A stretch of 64,000 nucleotides of DNA from Acholeplasma sp. CAG:878 (GTDB lineage: Bacteria > Bacillota_I > Bacilli_A > RF39 > UBA660): the NCBI GenBank assembly GCA_000432255.1, contig HF989913.1, positions 86,727 through 150,726 on the forward strand, read 5' to 3'. Every line of letters starts with the position of its first letter. Position 1 is the first letter of the stretch. Positions 41,686 to 51,381 of this stretch are shown here, in pieces. The translations under genes and the position numbers were made by a program. The notes beneath the pieces are model-generated. The model was not told the origin of the DNA. It saw only the letters and a list, made by a program, of their open reading frames with translations, and did no database searches.

Positions 41686-42693
41686 ATGGATAAAATATTA
41701 ACAGGAATAAGACCAACAGGAAATCTTCATATAGGACATTATTTTGGCGCGGTTCAAAATTGGGTGAATTTGCAAGAAAAATATGAATCTAATTTTGAAA
41801 TTGCCGATGTTCAAGCCTTAACAGATAATTTTAATGAACCAGAAAAAGTAAGAAAAAATGTATATGAAATCACTTTAGATTTGTTAGCATGTGGAATTAA
41901 CCCAGATAAAGCAACTATATTTATTCAATCATTAATTCCAGAAATCGCTGAAATGACTATATACTATTCTAATTTAGTTACAGTATCAAGATTATTTAGA
42001 AATCCAACTGTAAAAAATGAAGTTAATCAGAAAAAAGAACTATTCGGTTCGAATGGAGAAAGTATAACTTATGGATTTTTAGGTTATCCTGTTAGTCAGG
42101 CGGCTGATATAACAATTTTTGATGGAAAATATATACCGGTTGGTGAAGATCAATTACCTTTAATTGAACAAGCAAGAGAAATTGTAAGAAAATTTAACTC
42201 TATTTATGGTGAAACATTTGCTGAACCAGAACATTTATTAACTGAAAATAAGAGAATTAAAGGTTTGGACGGAAATGAAAAAATGGGTAAAAGTTTAGGT
42301 AATGCTGTTTATTTAGTTGATAATGAAGAAATAGTTAGGAAAAAAATAATGGCTGCTGTTACTGACCCAAATAGAATAAAAAAAGATGATAAGGGAAATC
42401 CAGATATTTGTATGGTTTACTACTATCACAATTTAGTTAATAAAGATAATGTTAATACTATTTGTAGTGAATGTAAAAATGGACAAAGAGGTTGTGTGGC
42501 TTGTAAAAAAGAGCTTATTAGAAGCATGATGGACTTTTTAAAACCAATTCAAGATAGAAGAAAATATTATGAAGAAAATCCTTTGTTAGTAGAAAAAATA
42601 TTAGAAGAAGGAACAAAAAGAGCAAGAAATAAAGCAATTAAAAAAATGGAACAAGTTAGAAAAAATATGCAAATAGATTATTTTGAAAAATAG
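41686..42693 (+). CDS. trpS: Tryptophanyl-tRNA synthetase
   Basis: Class I synthetase of 335 residues charging tRNA-Trp. The HIGH motif is NLHIGHYFGA (about 14-23) and the KMSKS motif is EKMGKSLGN (about 201-209). Opening LTGIRPTG and substrate-pocket DVQALTDNF are typical. A CxxC-x9-CxxC-like cysteine cluster near 263-275 is also present (TICSECKNGQRGCVACK), as in some bacterial TrpRS. GGTGATTTTT precedes ATG 41686. No T-box leader fits in the 50 bases upstream. A terminator overlaps the stop codon. Confidence 0.96.
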   Translation: MDKILTGIRPTGNLHIGHYFGAVQNWVNLQEKYESNFEIADVQALTDNFNEPEKVRKNVYEITLDLLACGINPDKATIFIQSLIPEIAEMTIYYSNLVTVSRLFRNPTVKNEVNQKKELFGSNGESITYGFLGYPVSQAADITIFDGKYIPVGEDQLPLIEQAREIVRKFNSIYGETFAEPEHLLTENKRIKGLDGNEKMGKSLGNAVYLVDNEEIVRKKIMAAVTDPNRIKKDDKGNPDICMVYYYHNLVNKDNVNTICSECKNGQRGCVACKKELIRSMMDFLKPIQDRRKYYEENPLLVEKILEEGTKRARNKAIKKMEQVRKNMQIDYFEK

Positions 42694-42717
42694 AAGTCCT
42701 AAAACTTCTATTTTTTT
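42692..42717. terminator. Terminator of trpS
   Basis: AGAAGT (42692-42697), a CCTAAA loop and ACTTCT (42704-42709), then A and T residues. Confidence 0.75.
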
Positions 42718-43232
42718 GTATAAGATATAAATCCGATTATTTCTAAAATCGAGTAAAATATTAATGCAAGGCCAATAAATTTAAATACTAAATTAGTTTT
42801 CAAAATTATGTATAGACCACATATAATTAAAAGTATGGAAACGATTAATCTTGATGTAAATGAGTTTTCTTTTGAGTTGAGTGTGTATATCAATCTCATA
42901 ATTCCACTATATAAAACCCAAGAACCAATAATTAATCTAACAACAGTTTCAATAACTCCTGAACACACTATTGAAATAATTCCTAATATAACTAAAACAA
43001 TTGATGTTACTAATAAAGAATTATTAGCTATATTTAAGTTTTTATAAGTTTTTCTATATGATAAATAGTCAATAATTCCTACAATAATTAAAACACCACC
43101 TAAAATATAAGCAATAAATTCAACAATTCCTCCAGGATTTGTAAACAAAACACAACCAAGTATAAAAAATATAATTGAACTTAACAAAGAACTTTTTTCA
43201 GAATAATCGATTACATTTACTTTCTTTAACAT
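42708..43232 (-). CDS. DUF308 family membrane protein (HdeD-like)
   Basis: A 174-residue integral membrane protein with six helices in three hairpins, the DUF308/HdeD layout. IIFFILGCVLFTNPGGIVEFIAYILGGVLIIVGIIDYLS is the first hairpin unit, repeated in divergent form twice more (VLVILGIISIVCSGVIETVVRLIIGSWVLYSGIMRL and ILLIICGLYIILKTNLVFKFIGLALIFYSILEI). HdeD is linked to acid resistance in Enterobacteria; for this member the role is unknown. AAGGTGAT precedes the start. It is divergent from the MarR operon and convergent with trpS. Confidence 0.85.
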   Translation of the reverse strand: MLKKVNVIDYSEKSSLLSSIIFFILGCVLFTNPGGIVEFIAYILGGVLIIVGIIDYLSYRKTYKNLNIANNSLLVTSIVLVILGIISIVCSGVIETVVRLIIGSWVLYSGIMRLIYTLNSKENSFTSRLIVSILLIICGLYIILKTNLVFKFIGLALIFYSILEIIGFISYTKK

Positions 43233-43277
43233 ATCATCACCTTAATAAGTATAACATAGTTCTTTAATTAAGTCAAT

Positions 43278-43312
43278 TTAAGTTGACAAGTCAACTTAAA
43301 TACAATATAATT
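43278..43312 (+). promoter_or_regulatory. MarR operator-promoter with a perfect 11-bp palindrome
   Basis: TTTAAGTTGAC (43278-43288), AA, and GTCAACTTAAA (43291-43301) is a perfect inverted repeat. Its centre includes the -35 TTGACA (43284-43289), and the -10 TATAAT (43307-43312) follows at exactly 17 bp. A partly similar stretch lies just upstream. This is a consensus promoter covered by an operator, as in autoregulated MarR genes. Confidence 0.8.
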
Positions 43313-43326
43313 ATTTGGGTGAGATA

Positions 43327-43743
43327 ATGAAAATAGATTTTGATTTTGCAATTATGTATTGTAGACAAATAAAACAAAAATTACAAAATGAAATAACATT
43401 AATTCTTAAAAATTATGATTTAACTTGTCCGCAAGGTTATTTTTTAAATTTATTTAATCATCACTCTATGTTAACTTTATCAGAAATTACAGATTTATTA
43501 GGTGTTGATAAAGCATATACAACAAGAATAGTTAATTCACTATTACAAAAAGGGTTAGTTGATAAAACAGACAGCATAAGAAAATATTCAGTTTTTTTAA
43601 CTGAACAAGGTAGGAAAATATTAAAATTAATTGCTAACGATGTTAAAAAAAATCGTGAAAAATTATTAAATGAAATTGGTGAAGAAGAATTAAATAATTT
43701 TAAAAATACATTAAAAAAAATAATAAATAATTTGGAGGTATAA
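43327..43743 (+). CDS. MarR family transcriptional regulator
   Basis: A 138-residue winged-helix repressor. The helix-turn-helix is LTLSEITDLLGVDKAYTTRIVNSLLQKGLVDKTDS (about 46-80), with the wing IRKYSVFLTEQGRKI. C-terminal helices form the dimer. It probably binds the palindrome at 43278-43301, and is followed after one base by the ABC exporter, the usual repressor-exporter pair that responds to a toxic ligand. The start is ATG 43327, with GGGTGAG upstream. Confidence 0.9.
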   Translation: MKIDFDFAIMYCRQIKQKLQNEITLILKNYDLTCPQGYFLNLFNHHSMLTLSEITDLLGVDKAYTTRIVNSLLQKGLVDKTDSIRKYSVFLTEQGRKILKLIANDVKKNREKLLNEIGEEELNNFKNTLKKIINNLEV

Positions 43744-43744
43744 T

Positions 43745-46033
43745 ATGTTAGAAATAAGAAATATTAAAAAAAGTTATAAAACGGGAACATTTATTCAACA
43801 TGCTTTAAAAGATGTTAGTATATCATTTAGACCAAATGAATTTGTTGCCATTCTAGGGCCATCTGGTAGTGGTAAAACAACACTGCTTAATATTATAGGT
43901 GGCTTGGATAGATATGATTCTGGTGATTTAGTCATTAATGGTAAATCAACTAAAAAATTTAGTGATAGTAATTGGGATAGTTATCGTAATAATTGTGTTG
44001 GGTTTATATTTCAAAGTTATAATTTAATCAATCATTTAAATATTTTAGAAAATGTTGAAATGTCATTAACTTTAAGCGGAGTTTCTAAAAAAGTTAGAAA
44101 ACAAAAAGCTCTTGATGCTCTTAAACAAGTAGGATTAATTAATCATGCTTATAAGAAACCAAATCAATTATCAGGTGGTCAAATGCAAAGAGTTGCTATA
44201 GCAAGAGCTTTAGTAAATGAACCAGATATAATACTAGCGGATGAACCAACTGGAGCTTTGGATTCTACTACAAGTGTTCAGATTATGGAATTAATTAAAG
44301 AAATTGCTAAAGATAAATTGGTTATAATGGTAACTCATAATAAAGAATTAGCTTATGATTATGCCAATAGAATTATCGAATTAAAAGATGGAGAATTGAT
44401 TAATGATACTAATCCACATGAACAAAGTAAAAACAATCAAGAATACAAAATAAGAAAAACAGCTATGAGTTTTTTTACTGCACTAAGTTTATCATTTAAA
44501 AATATAGAAACAAAAAAAGGAAGAACTTTTTTAACTGCTTTTGCATCTAGTATAGGAATTATTGGAATCGCTTTAATTCTATCCTTATCTAACGGTTTTA
44601 ATATAGAAGTTGAAAAATTTGAAAAAGATGCTTTATCTAGTCTACCAATTATGATTAGTGAACAAACAGTTGAAATGGATGAAGATTCACTTGCTAAAAT
44701 GCGTGATAGTTTTAAAATTGATAATAATTCATATCCAAGTGAAGAGGTAATTTATATTCAAAAAGATATGGTTGAAGACACAACTCATACTAATATAATC
44801 AATCAAGAATTTATTGATTATATAGAGAAAATAAATCCTAAATATGTATCAGGAATATCATATATGCGTTTGGTATCTATAAATGCTTTATCTAAAGCAA
44901 AAGATGGCTATAAAATAATAGATAATTCATATTTAACAACACTTCCTAAATCTTTAGATGAAAAACAAAATGATGTTGTAGAAGATAACTATGATTTATT
45001 AAAAGGAAAATTTGCAACTAATAAAGATGAAGTTGTTTTAGCCGTTGATAGTAAAAATAGAGTAAATGAAAAATTACTAGAAATGTTAGGCTTTGATTTA
45101 TCTAAAGACAATTTTACTTTTGATGAGATATTAAACAAAGAAATAAAAGTTGTTTTAAATGATGATTGGTATATTGATAATAATAATTATTTTATTCCTA
45201 ACTTTAATTATGAAGAATTATACAATAATAAAAACAACTTGACTCTAAAAATAGTTGGCATTATAAGAGGAAAGGAAGATGCAAAATTAGTGTCTGCTTC
45301 ATCAGGAATTGCTTACACAGAATCTTTAATTGACTATATAGTAGAAAATAATAGTAAATCAAAAATAGTTTTGAAACAAAAAGAAGTTGATTATAATATT
45401 TTAACAGGTGAACAATTTAGAGAAGAAAAAGATAAAGACGCTGTATTATCATATTTAGGAAATGACAATTTACCAATTTTAGTAAATATATTTCCAAGAA
45501 ATTTTGATTCAAAAGATGAAATTATTAAGTATTTAGATGATTATAATGAAACTAAATTAGAAGAAGATAAATTATTATATACAGACATGGCTAGTTTAAT
45601 ATCTAGTTTATCAGGAAGTATTATGGATGCGATAACAATAGTTTTAATTGCTTTTTCATCAATTTCTTTAGTAGTATCATGTATAATGATAGGAATAATA
45701 ACTTATATATCAGTATTAGAAAGAACTAAAGAAATAGGAATATTAAGAGCTATGGGAGCAAGACGTAAGGATATAACAAGAGTATTTAATGCTGAAACAA
45801 TTATTATAGGATTGTGTTCCGGATTATTAGGAATTACTATAGCAAGAATATTAGTGTTTCCAGCTAATATAATTATTTATAATGCAACAGGATTGGATAA
45901 TGTTGCTAAAATGAATCCATTGCATGCATTGTTATTGTTAATTATAAGTATGTTATTAACAGTATTAGGTGGTTTAATACCAGCTAAAGTAGCAAGCCGT
46001 AAGAATCCAGTAGAAGCATTAAGAACAGAATAA
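43745..46033 (+). CDS. MacB-like ABC transporter with fused ATPase and permease
   Basis: A 762-residue fusion. The N-terminal ATPase (1-225) has Walker A GPSGSGKTT, the Q-loop IFQSYNL, signature LSGGQMQRVAIARA and Walker B IILADEPTGALD. A first transmembrane helix (about 260-280) precedes a large extracytoplasmic domain (about 290-600). Three C-terminal helices (SIMDAITIVLIAFSSISLVVSCIMIGII onward) form the FtsX-like permease, with the motif ERTKEIGILRAMGARRKDI. Members export antimicrobials or lipoproteins, or act as mechanotransmitters. It is in an operon with MarR. The start at 43745 follows GGAGGTATAAT. Confidence 0.93.
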   Translation: MLEIRNIKKSYKTGTFIQHALKDVSISFRPNEFVAILGPSGSGKTTLLNIIGGLDRYDSGDLVINGKSTKKFSDSNWDSYRNNCVGFIFQSYNLINHLNILENVEMSLTLSGVSKKVRKQKALDALKQVGLINHAYKKPNQLSGGQMQRVAIARALVNEPDIILADEPTGALDSTTSVQIMELIKEIAKDKLVIMVTHNKELAYDYANRIIELKDGELINDTNPHEQSKNNQEYKIRKTAMSFFTALSLSFKNIETKKGRTFLTAFASSIGIIGIALILSLSNGFNIEVEKFEKDALSSLPIMISEQTVEMDEDSLAKMRDSFKIDNNSYPSEEVIYIQKDMVEDTTHTNIINQEFIDYIEKINPKYVSGISYMRLVSINALSKAKDGYKIIDNSYLTTLPKSLDEKQNDVVEDNYDLLKGKFATNKDEVVLAVDSKNRVNEKLLEMLGFDLSKDNFTFDEILNKEIKVVLNDDWYIDNNNYFIPNFNYEELYNNKNNLTLKIVGIIRGKEDAKLVSASSGIAYTESLIDYIVENNSKSKIVLKQKEVDYNILTGEQFREEKDKDAVLSYLGNDNLPILVNIFPRNFDSKDEIIKYLDDYNETKLEEDKLLYTDMASLISSLSGSIMDAITIVLIAFSSISLVVSCIMIGIITYISVLERTKEIGILRAMGARRKDITRVFNAETIIIGLCSGLLGITIARILVFPANIIIYNATGLDNVAKMNPLHALLLLIISMLLTVLGGLIPAKVASRKNPVEALRTE

Positions 46034-46548
46034 ATATTTGAAAAATGATTTATTGAGTGTTATTATAAATAGTTATAAAACGTAATTGTCGATTTGTACA
46101 ATTTAATTTGCAAATCAAACAAGTAGAAGTGATTAGTATGGTTAGACTGAACGATGTAAACAATAAGTCAACATATGGGGAGGGTATTTAGATAACCATA
46201 ATAAAAACCACAAGGGTCTAAAAATAAATTCCTTTTGTGGTTTTTGTTTTGGGGAAAAAGGATTTACATTAGTAGAAATAATAGGAGCGATAGTATTATT
46301 GACAGTAATAGGCCTAATAATATATCCAGTAATAAATAATTTAATAGTGATTGAAACTCTTGATAATACTACTAATACTTCAGCAGATGGAATAAAATCA
46401 TCTAGTGGTTATGTTCAAATGGTGAAATTGTTTATACATTCACTATAAATAGTATTAATACAACAATTGGTAAAAGAATGAATACGAAACCAGGTTTCAG
46501 AAGGTAGAAATATTTTAAATTTTGTTTTATAATTAATATGGTGATATT
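46034..46548. other. 515-base gap with a decayed prepilin and a terminator
   Basis: There is no intact gene. A short open frame at 46139-46192 (17 codons after AAGTAGAAGTGATTAGT) is followed by a terminator-like hairpin, AAAAACCACAA (46203-46213) with TTGTGGTTTTT (46235-46245). A prepilin fragment then runs from 46251 to 46506. A similar order (short frame, terminator-like hairpin, prepilin) occurs at 51940-52025. Near 46528 TATAAT precedes the epimerase gene. Confidence 0.55.
46251..46506 (+). pseudogene. Decayed type IV prepilin-like gene
   Basis: A reading frame beginning GEKGFTLVEIIGAIVLLTVIGLIIYPVINN has the prepilin cleavage and helix signature (G, then FTLVE), like the intact genes at 52025 and 62988. 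It has no start codon in frame and stops at 46446-46448. A second frame (CSNGEIVYTFTINS..., ending 46504-46506) overlaps and looks like its continuation after a frameshift. The globular domain found in the paralogues is missing. Confidence 0.7.
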
Positions 46549-47538
46549 ATGAAAAAAACATATATTATAACTGGCGCTAATGGATTTTTAGGTAATAATA
46601 TAATAAGATTGCTGCAAAATATTGATTGCGAAATAAGAGCTTTAGCTCATTCAAAAGAAAAAATTAAAGCATTAGAAAACTTAAATTGTAAAATATATTA
46701 TGGAGATGTAACTAAAAAAGAAACATTAAATAGTATTTTTGATGTTCAAAATGCAATTGTAATTCATTGTGCTGGAGATGTTTATATTAAATCAAAATAT
46801 AGTGAAAATGTTTACAATGTTAATGTATTAGGAACTAAAAACATAGCTGATTTGTGTTTGAAAAAAAATTTTAAACTAATTTATGTAAGCAGTGTTCATG
46901 CTATTCCGATTAATAAAAATGAAACATTATCAGAAATAAAAGAATTTTTTCCTAATAAAGTAGTTGGCTGGTATGCTAAAACAAAAGCAGAAGCCTCAAA
47001 TTATATTTTAGAATTAGTAAAAGAAAAAGGACTTGATGCTTGTATAGTTCAACCATCAGCAATTATTGGACCAAATGACTATAGCAATAGTAATTCAAAT
47101 GAACTAATTAAAGACGTTATGTTAGAAAAATTTCCTGTTGCAATCAAAGGCGGTTATGATTTTGTAGATGTAAGAGATGTAGCAAGTGGTATTATTAATG
47201 CTTGTTATAAAGGAATTAAAGGAGAATGTTACATTTTATCTAATGAATATTATAGTGTTAGTAAATTGTGTAATTTAGTAAGTGAAGAATGTAATGTTAA
47301 AAAAATTAAACTAGCGTTACCTATATGGTTAATCAAACCATTCGCCCCTCTTTGTGAATTTTATTATAATATTAATAATAAAACACCTCTGTTTACAAAA
47401 TGTTCATTGTATACAATTGGAAATAACATTAAATTTTCTAATGAAAAAGCAAAAAAAGATTTAAACTATAAAACAAGAGATATAAGAAAAACGATTAAAG
47501 ATACAGTTAATTTTTATAAAAACGACTACAATTTATAG
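46549..47538 (+). CDS. NAD(P)-dependent epimerase/dehydratase, extended SDR
   Basis: A 329-residue extended SDR. The Rossmann motif is TGANGFLGNN (8-17), catalytic Ser is in YVSSVHA, and YxxxK is in GWYAKTKAEAS. IQPSAIIGPNDYSN and FVDVRDVASGI follow the usual sugar-epimerase or dihydroflavonol-reductase-like order. The substrate is unknown: a nucleotide sugar or a ketone. Start ATG 46549 has GGTGATATT upstream and TATAAT at about 46527. A strong terminator overlaps the stop. Confidence 0.88.
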   Translation: MKKTYIITGANGFLGNNIIRLLQNIDCEIRALAHSKEKIKALENLNCKIYYGDVTKKETLNSIFDVQNAIVIHCAGDVYIKSKYSENVYNVNVLGTKNIADLCLKKNFKLIYVSSVHAIPINKNETLSEIKEFFPNKVVGWYAKTKAEASNYILELVKEKGLDACIVQPSAIIGPNDYSNSNSNELIKDVMLEKFPVAIKGGYDFVDVRDVASGIINACYKGIKGECYILSNEYYSVSKLCNLVSEECNVKKIKLALPIWLIKPFAPLCEFYYNINNKTPLFTKCSLYTIGNNIKFSNEKAKKDLNYKTRDIRKTIKDTVNFYKNDYNL

Positions 47539-47547
47539 TCGTTTTTA
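47519..47547 (+). terminator. Terminator of the epimerase gene
   Basis: AAAACGACTA and TAGTCGTTTT form a 10-bp stem around CAATTTA, followed by T residues. The stop codon lies in the loop. Confidence 0.8.
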
Positions 47548-47582
47548 AATGGATAATTAATATTTTAGCTAAACATTTATAT

Positions 47583-49277
47583 CTATCTATCTTTTACTAA
47601 AGGATTAAAATTACTAATAGCTGAAACTAATTTAGGATGTCTAATTACAAAATGAATAACAGGGTCACTATTTTTAGATATAATGACATGAGAATTTTCT
47701 ATTATAGTAATTGTAATATTTTTAAATGTTTTATTATCTACAATATTAAGTTTATAATTATCATTTTTATATTTTTTAGTCATTTCTAAGTGTTTTAAAT
47801 ATTCATCATAATTATATTTTATTTTTTGATTACAGAATATATTTTCAATTGGAAAATTAAGACTATCATTATCATCTAGTATGTATATATTATCATTAAT
47901 TACATTATTTTTAAGTATGTTTTTAATATTATTTTCTTCTATTTTTTTGTATTTAACTATTTGTTTTATGTCATCTTCACTAATATTATTTCTTTTTAAA
48001 ATATCAATTAATAATTCATCTTTTATAGTAAATAAAGGAAGAGTTGATAAAAATCTTTTTCTATTTCCATTTACCTTACTATCTTTAACTAAAAAGTGTT
48101 GGTAGTTATCAAAATCATTATAAATATCCATTAAGGAATTTGCTTTTTTAAGCAATAACCTTGCTTTTTCTTTATAGTATTCTACTTCCTTGCTATTACC
48201 TGTTAAATAATATTTACCTTTATTATGATTTCCTTTTATACATTCACCAGTAAGAGCGCAGCTACCTGATACATAGTTTAATTGTTCATATATATTATTT
48301 TTATTATCTTTAAAATAATAAGGTGAGACTTGACCTGTCATATAAATTGGAATCCAACTTTCAAGTCCTAGCATCATTTCATTGAATGGTCGATTTAAGT
48401 TATGAATTATATTTAAATGGAGTCCTTTTTTCAAACTCATTGCAATTGCAAACATCCATTTTTTTCCGAAATCGGTATCTTTTGCCATATCTTCCATCGG
48501 CATATCGCTACACATAAATATATCTTCCATAGTTTTTGATAAAACAGTTCCTTTAAAAAAATCTAATTCTCCATTTTTCATTTCTTCTATTCCATAATAG
48601 TTTTTTGTTTTCACACGGTAAAAGGGAATATTAGGTACTTTAAGTTCATCAAATTTGATTACTTTAATATAATCGTTTAAATTAAAATCATCTAAATTGT
48701 TTAAAAAGTCATTTATATAGTTTTTATTTGTTTTGTTATTAGTCAACCAATTATGAAGCAACAAAAATAATTTATTATTGTCTTCAATATCTTTATTTGT
48801 ACAATTTAATATTGAAAGTAATTTTAATTTAGAATCAGTTGAGTATTTAGTTACTATATAATTACAAATTTTATTTGAAAATTCAATTGGGTCAGATGGT
48901 TTAGCCTTACCATACCTAATTCTTGATATATGCGAAGAATCAAAAGTAATATATCTTGACATCTCATTTATGTTTATTTTTAGGATATTTATTAATTCAT
49001 TTAAATTCTCGCTGAAATTATCATAATCAAAGTCATCTTTAGTAATTGAATTTAATAATGTTTCAGTTATGATTTCTTTAGTATGCAAATCAATATTTTG
49101 AACTATACTAATTTTATATATAGCAGTAGCTAACTTTAATATTTGTTCCTCATTTGGTACTCTACTCCCACTTCTATATCGACTTATAACAGATTCTGAT
49201 ATATTTGATTTAAGAGACAATTCTTTAGAACTAATTTTTAATTCATTTAAATAGTTATTTAGTACATCTTTAAACAT
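47583..49277 (-). CDS. Large regulator-like protein with two XRE helix-turn-helix domains
   Basis: A 564-residue protein. The N-terminus (about 5-55: YLNELKISSKELSLKSNISESVISRYRSGSRVPNEEQILKLA) is a typical XRE domain, and a second copy lies near 90-145 (LKININEMSRYITFDSSHISRIRYGKAKPSDP). The remaining about 400 residues are helical, with a WMFAIAMSLKKGLHLNIIHNLNRPFNEMMLGLESW core and no recognised domain. Possibly it senses something through this part. ATG 49277 follows GGTGATTTTT. Neighbours on the plus strand encode extracytoplasmic proteins, its possible targets. Confident in the HTH, not in the function. Confidence 0.75.
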   Translation of the reverse strand: MFKDVLNNYLNELKISSKELSLKSNISESVISRYRSGSRVPNEEQILKLATAIYKISIVQNIDLHTKEIITETLLNSITKDDFDYDNFSENLNELINILKININEMSRYITFDSSHISRIRYGKAKPSDPIEFSNKICNYIVTKYSTDSKLKLLSILNCTNKDIEDNNKLFLLLHNWLTNNKTNKNYINDFLNNLDDFNLNDYIKVIKFDELKVPNIPFYRVKTKNYYGIEEMKNGELDFFKGTVLSKTMEDIFMCSDMPMEDMAKDTDFGKKWMFAIAMSLKKGLHLNIIHNLNRPFNEMMLGLESWIPIYMTGQVSPYYFKDNKNNIYEQLNYVSGSCALTGECIKGNHNKGKYYLTGNSKEVEYYKEKARLLLKKANSLMDIYNDFDNYQHFLVKDSKVNGNRKRFLSTLPLFTIKDELLIDILKRNNISEDDIKQIVKYKKIEENNIKNILKNNVINDNIYILDDNDSLNFPIENIFCNQKIKYNYDEYLKHLEMTKKYKNDNYKLNIVDNKTFKNITITIIENSHVIISKNSDPVIHFVIRHPKLVSAISNFNPLVKDR

Positions 49278-49415
49278 AAAAATCACCTAGTATAATTATA
49301 CACTAAATATTGGGCTTATGTAAAAGCAAATTGCCAAAAAAAACAATGTTTTAAATGGAAACTTGATTGCTTACTATTTTAAACTAAAATATAATAATGA
49401 AAGAGGTGTTTAATT

Positions 49416-50471
49416 ATGAAAAACAAAATTATATTGATTATTATAAGTGTCTTAGTTATAGCAGGAATTATATTTGGGATTACTAGAATACCTAAAGATG
49501 AGGTTACTAGTGATGGTCACAAGTTAAAAATAACTAAAAATGAAGCTAGTGAAGTACAATTAGAAGATTATCAAACAAATGAATTCAAAATGAAAATACC
49601 AACTGGTTGGAAAGTAGAAGTTTTAGGAGATTATATTCATTATACAATTAAAGCCTATAACCCTAAAAATCCTACATATCAATTTTTCTTTAATATGAAA
49701 ACTGAAGGATATAACAAATCAGAAGATGCGAAAAGATGGCAACAAAAGTATTATCCAGATAATATGTTTGCAAAAACTAGCGTAATAGCTACTAAAGATA
49801 CCGAAGGTTTTTATAAAATATTTAATGATTTAGGTCCTTTAAATAATACAAGTACATTTACATTTCCAACAATCACTAATTTTAAAGTAATTGAAAAATT
49901 AGGAAAAAGTATTATTGGTGGGGATGTATTAAGGGCAACATTTGAAGACGCAAGTGGTAGAGAAGCTGAAGGAATATTTACAGCATATGTTTATGATGTA
50001 GGTCCATATTATGTATATGAAAATATCATTTCTGGAAAACAAATAGATATACAGTATTTAAACGTATATAATGCTATTTTTTATACTACTCCAAAAGATG
50101 AATTAGTAGACTTTGAAAGTGTATTAAACGAAGTAGCTTCTTCATTAGAATTTAGTGATAGTTTTATAAATGGATTTAATAAACAACAAGATGCTGTTAT
50201 GAATAGTTTTCAAAATGTAAGAAATATAGGAAATCAAATATCTGATGGAATTATGGATTCTTGGAATAAAAGAAGCGCTAGTTATGACATTACAAGTCAA
50301 AAACAAAGTGATGCTACTTTAGGTTATGAAAGAGTCTATGATACAGAAACAAATGAAATTTATAAAGCATATAATGGATTTACTGATGATTATAAAGGTG
50401 ATAGATATAAACCTATAACAGATAATATGTATACAGAAAAAACAAGTGGCTATATTGAAAAGGTAGGATAA
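49416..50471 (+). CDS. Unknown membrane-anchored extracytoplasmic protein
   Basis: Not recognised; 351 residues. One N-terminal helix (KIILIIISVLVIAGIIFGI) anchors a polar outer domain. The stretch 60-215 (FKMKIPTGWKVEVLGDYIHYTIKAYNPKNPTYQFFF...) has the feel of a PsbP-like or lipoprotein-type beta domain, starting with a typical IPxGWKV. The C-terminal part is helical (FNKQQDAVMNSFQNVRNIGNQISDGIMDSWNKRS). It starts with GAGGTG upstream, and the next gene follows after one base. No lipobox cysteine. Confidence 0.7.
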   Translation: MKNKIILIIISVLVIAGIIFGITRIPKDEVTSDGHKLKITKNEASEVQLEDYQTNEFKMKIPTGWKVEVLGDYIHYTIKAYNPKNPTYQFFFNMKTEGYNKSEDAKRWQQKYYPDNMFAKTSVIATKDTEGFYKIFNDLGPLNNTSTFTFPTITNFKVIEKLGKSIIGGDVLRATFEDASGREAEGIFTAYVYDVGPYYVYENIISGKQIDIQYLNVYNAIFYTTPKDELVDFESVLNEVASSLEFSDSFINGFNKQQDAVMNSFQNVRNIGNQISDGIMDSWNKRSASYDITSQKQSDATLGYERVYDTETNEIYKAYNGFTDDYKGDRYKPITDNMYTEKTSGYIEKVG

Positions 50472-50472
50472 T

Positions 50473-51381
50473 ATGAAAAAGAAAATAATTTGTTTAATCT
50501 TATTAATATTAGTAATTATAAGTTTAATTTTGGTATTTAATAAAAAAGAAAAAAAAGAAAATCCTCAAGAATATAAAACATTATTAGAAGCAGTTTTGAA
50601 AAATAAAGAAAATAATTATAAAAAATTCTTAGGTGGTGAGGTATTAAATGAGAATACCAGTTTTAGAAACTATGCTTTTATAAGTGGTAATAATGTATAT
50701 ATTTATGATTATAATAAATTAAAAAATGAAGAATTTAGCCATAAAAAAGTATATACAATTCCAAATGAAATTAAAGTTATGAATATAAAATCTGGTTTTG
50801 GTGCTGATATTGAGTTTTATGATTATGATGGTAATTTATATACAATACATGATACTAATATCGATAATAATGTAAGAGATTCTTATGATATGTATGAAAA
50901 TGCTATATATGAATTAAGTGATTATTTAAAATGGAATTATTCAAAACAATTTTTAGGTAAAGAAATAGATTATGATTTTATGTCTGATTATGTTTATGTT
51001 AAAGATAATATTTTATATAGTAAAAACTATGGAAATGAAAAATATCCAACTATAGAAAAAGTAAGTGGTAATTACGAAGGAGAAAAAGTAATTAGAATTT
51101 ACAACGAAAGAATTTTAAAAACAGACAAAGGTTTTTATGAAATCGTTAGATATTTTGACACTAATTTAAATAAAACAATAACAACAACGATGAAGATTAA
51201 CTTATTATCTAAATACTATGATGATGTATTAACATTTACTTATGAATATGTAATATTAAAAGATTATACATTGATTCCAATTAATGATGTTATGGAAAAT
51301 AGAATTCGTGAATATCAATATAATTCTTTTATAAGTGGGTTTAATAGTATGGAAGAAGTACCTACTATATTTGAGGAATAA
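50473..51381 (+). CDS. Unknown membrane-anchored protein
   Basis: Not recognised; 302 residues, N-terminal helix (ICLILLILVIISLILVF), then a lysine-, tyrosine- and asparagine-rich outer domain of probable beta structure (GNNVYIYDYNKLKNEEF, GADIEFYDYDGNLYTIHD). It forms an operon with the preceding anchored protein and ends at a terminator, AAAACTAA-TTT-TTAGTTTT plus T run. Confidence 0.65.
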   Translation: MKKKIICLILLILVIISLILVFNKKEKKENPQEYKTLLEAVLKNKENNYKKFLGGEVLNENTSFRNYAFISGNNVYIYDYNKLKNEEFSHKKVYTIPNEIKVMNIKSGFGADIEFYDYDGNLYTIHDTNIDNNVRDSYDMYENAIYELSDYLKWNYSKQFLGKEIDYDFMSDYVYVKDNILYSKNYGNEKYPTIEKVSGNYEGEKVIRIYNERILKTDKGFYEIVRYFDTNLNKTITTTMKINLLSKYYDDVLTFTYEYVILKDYTLIPINDVMENRIREYQYNSFISGFNSMEEVPTIFEE

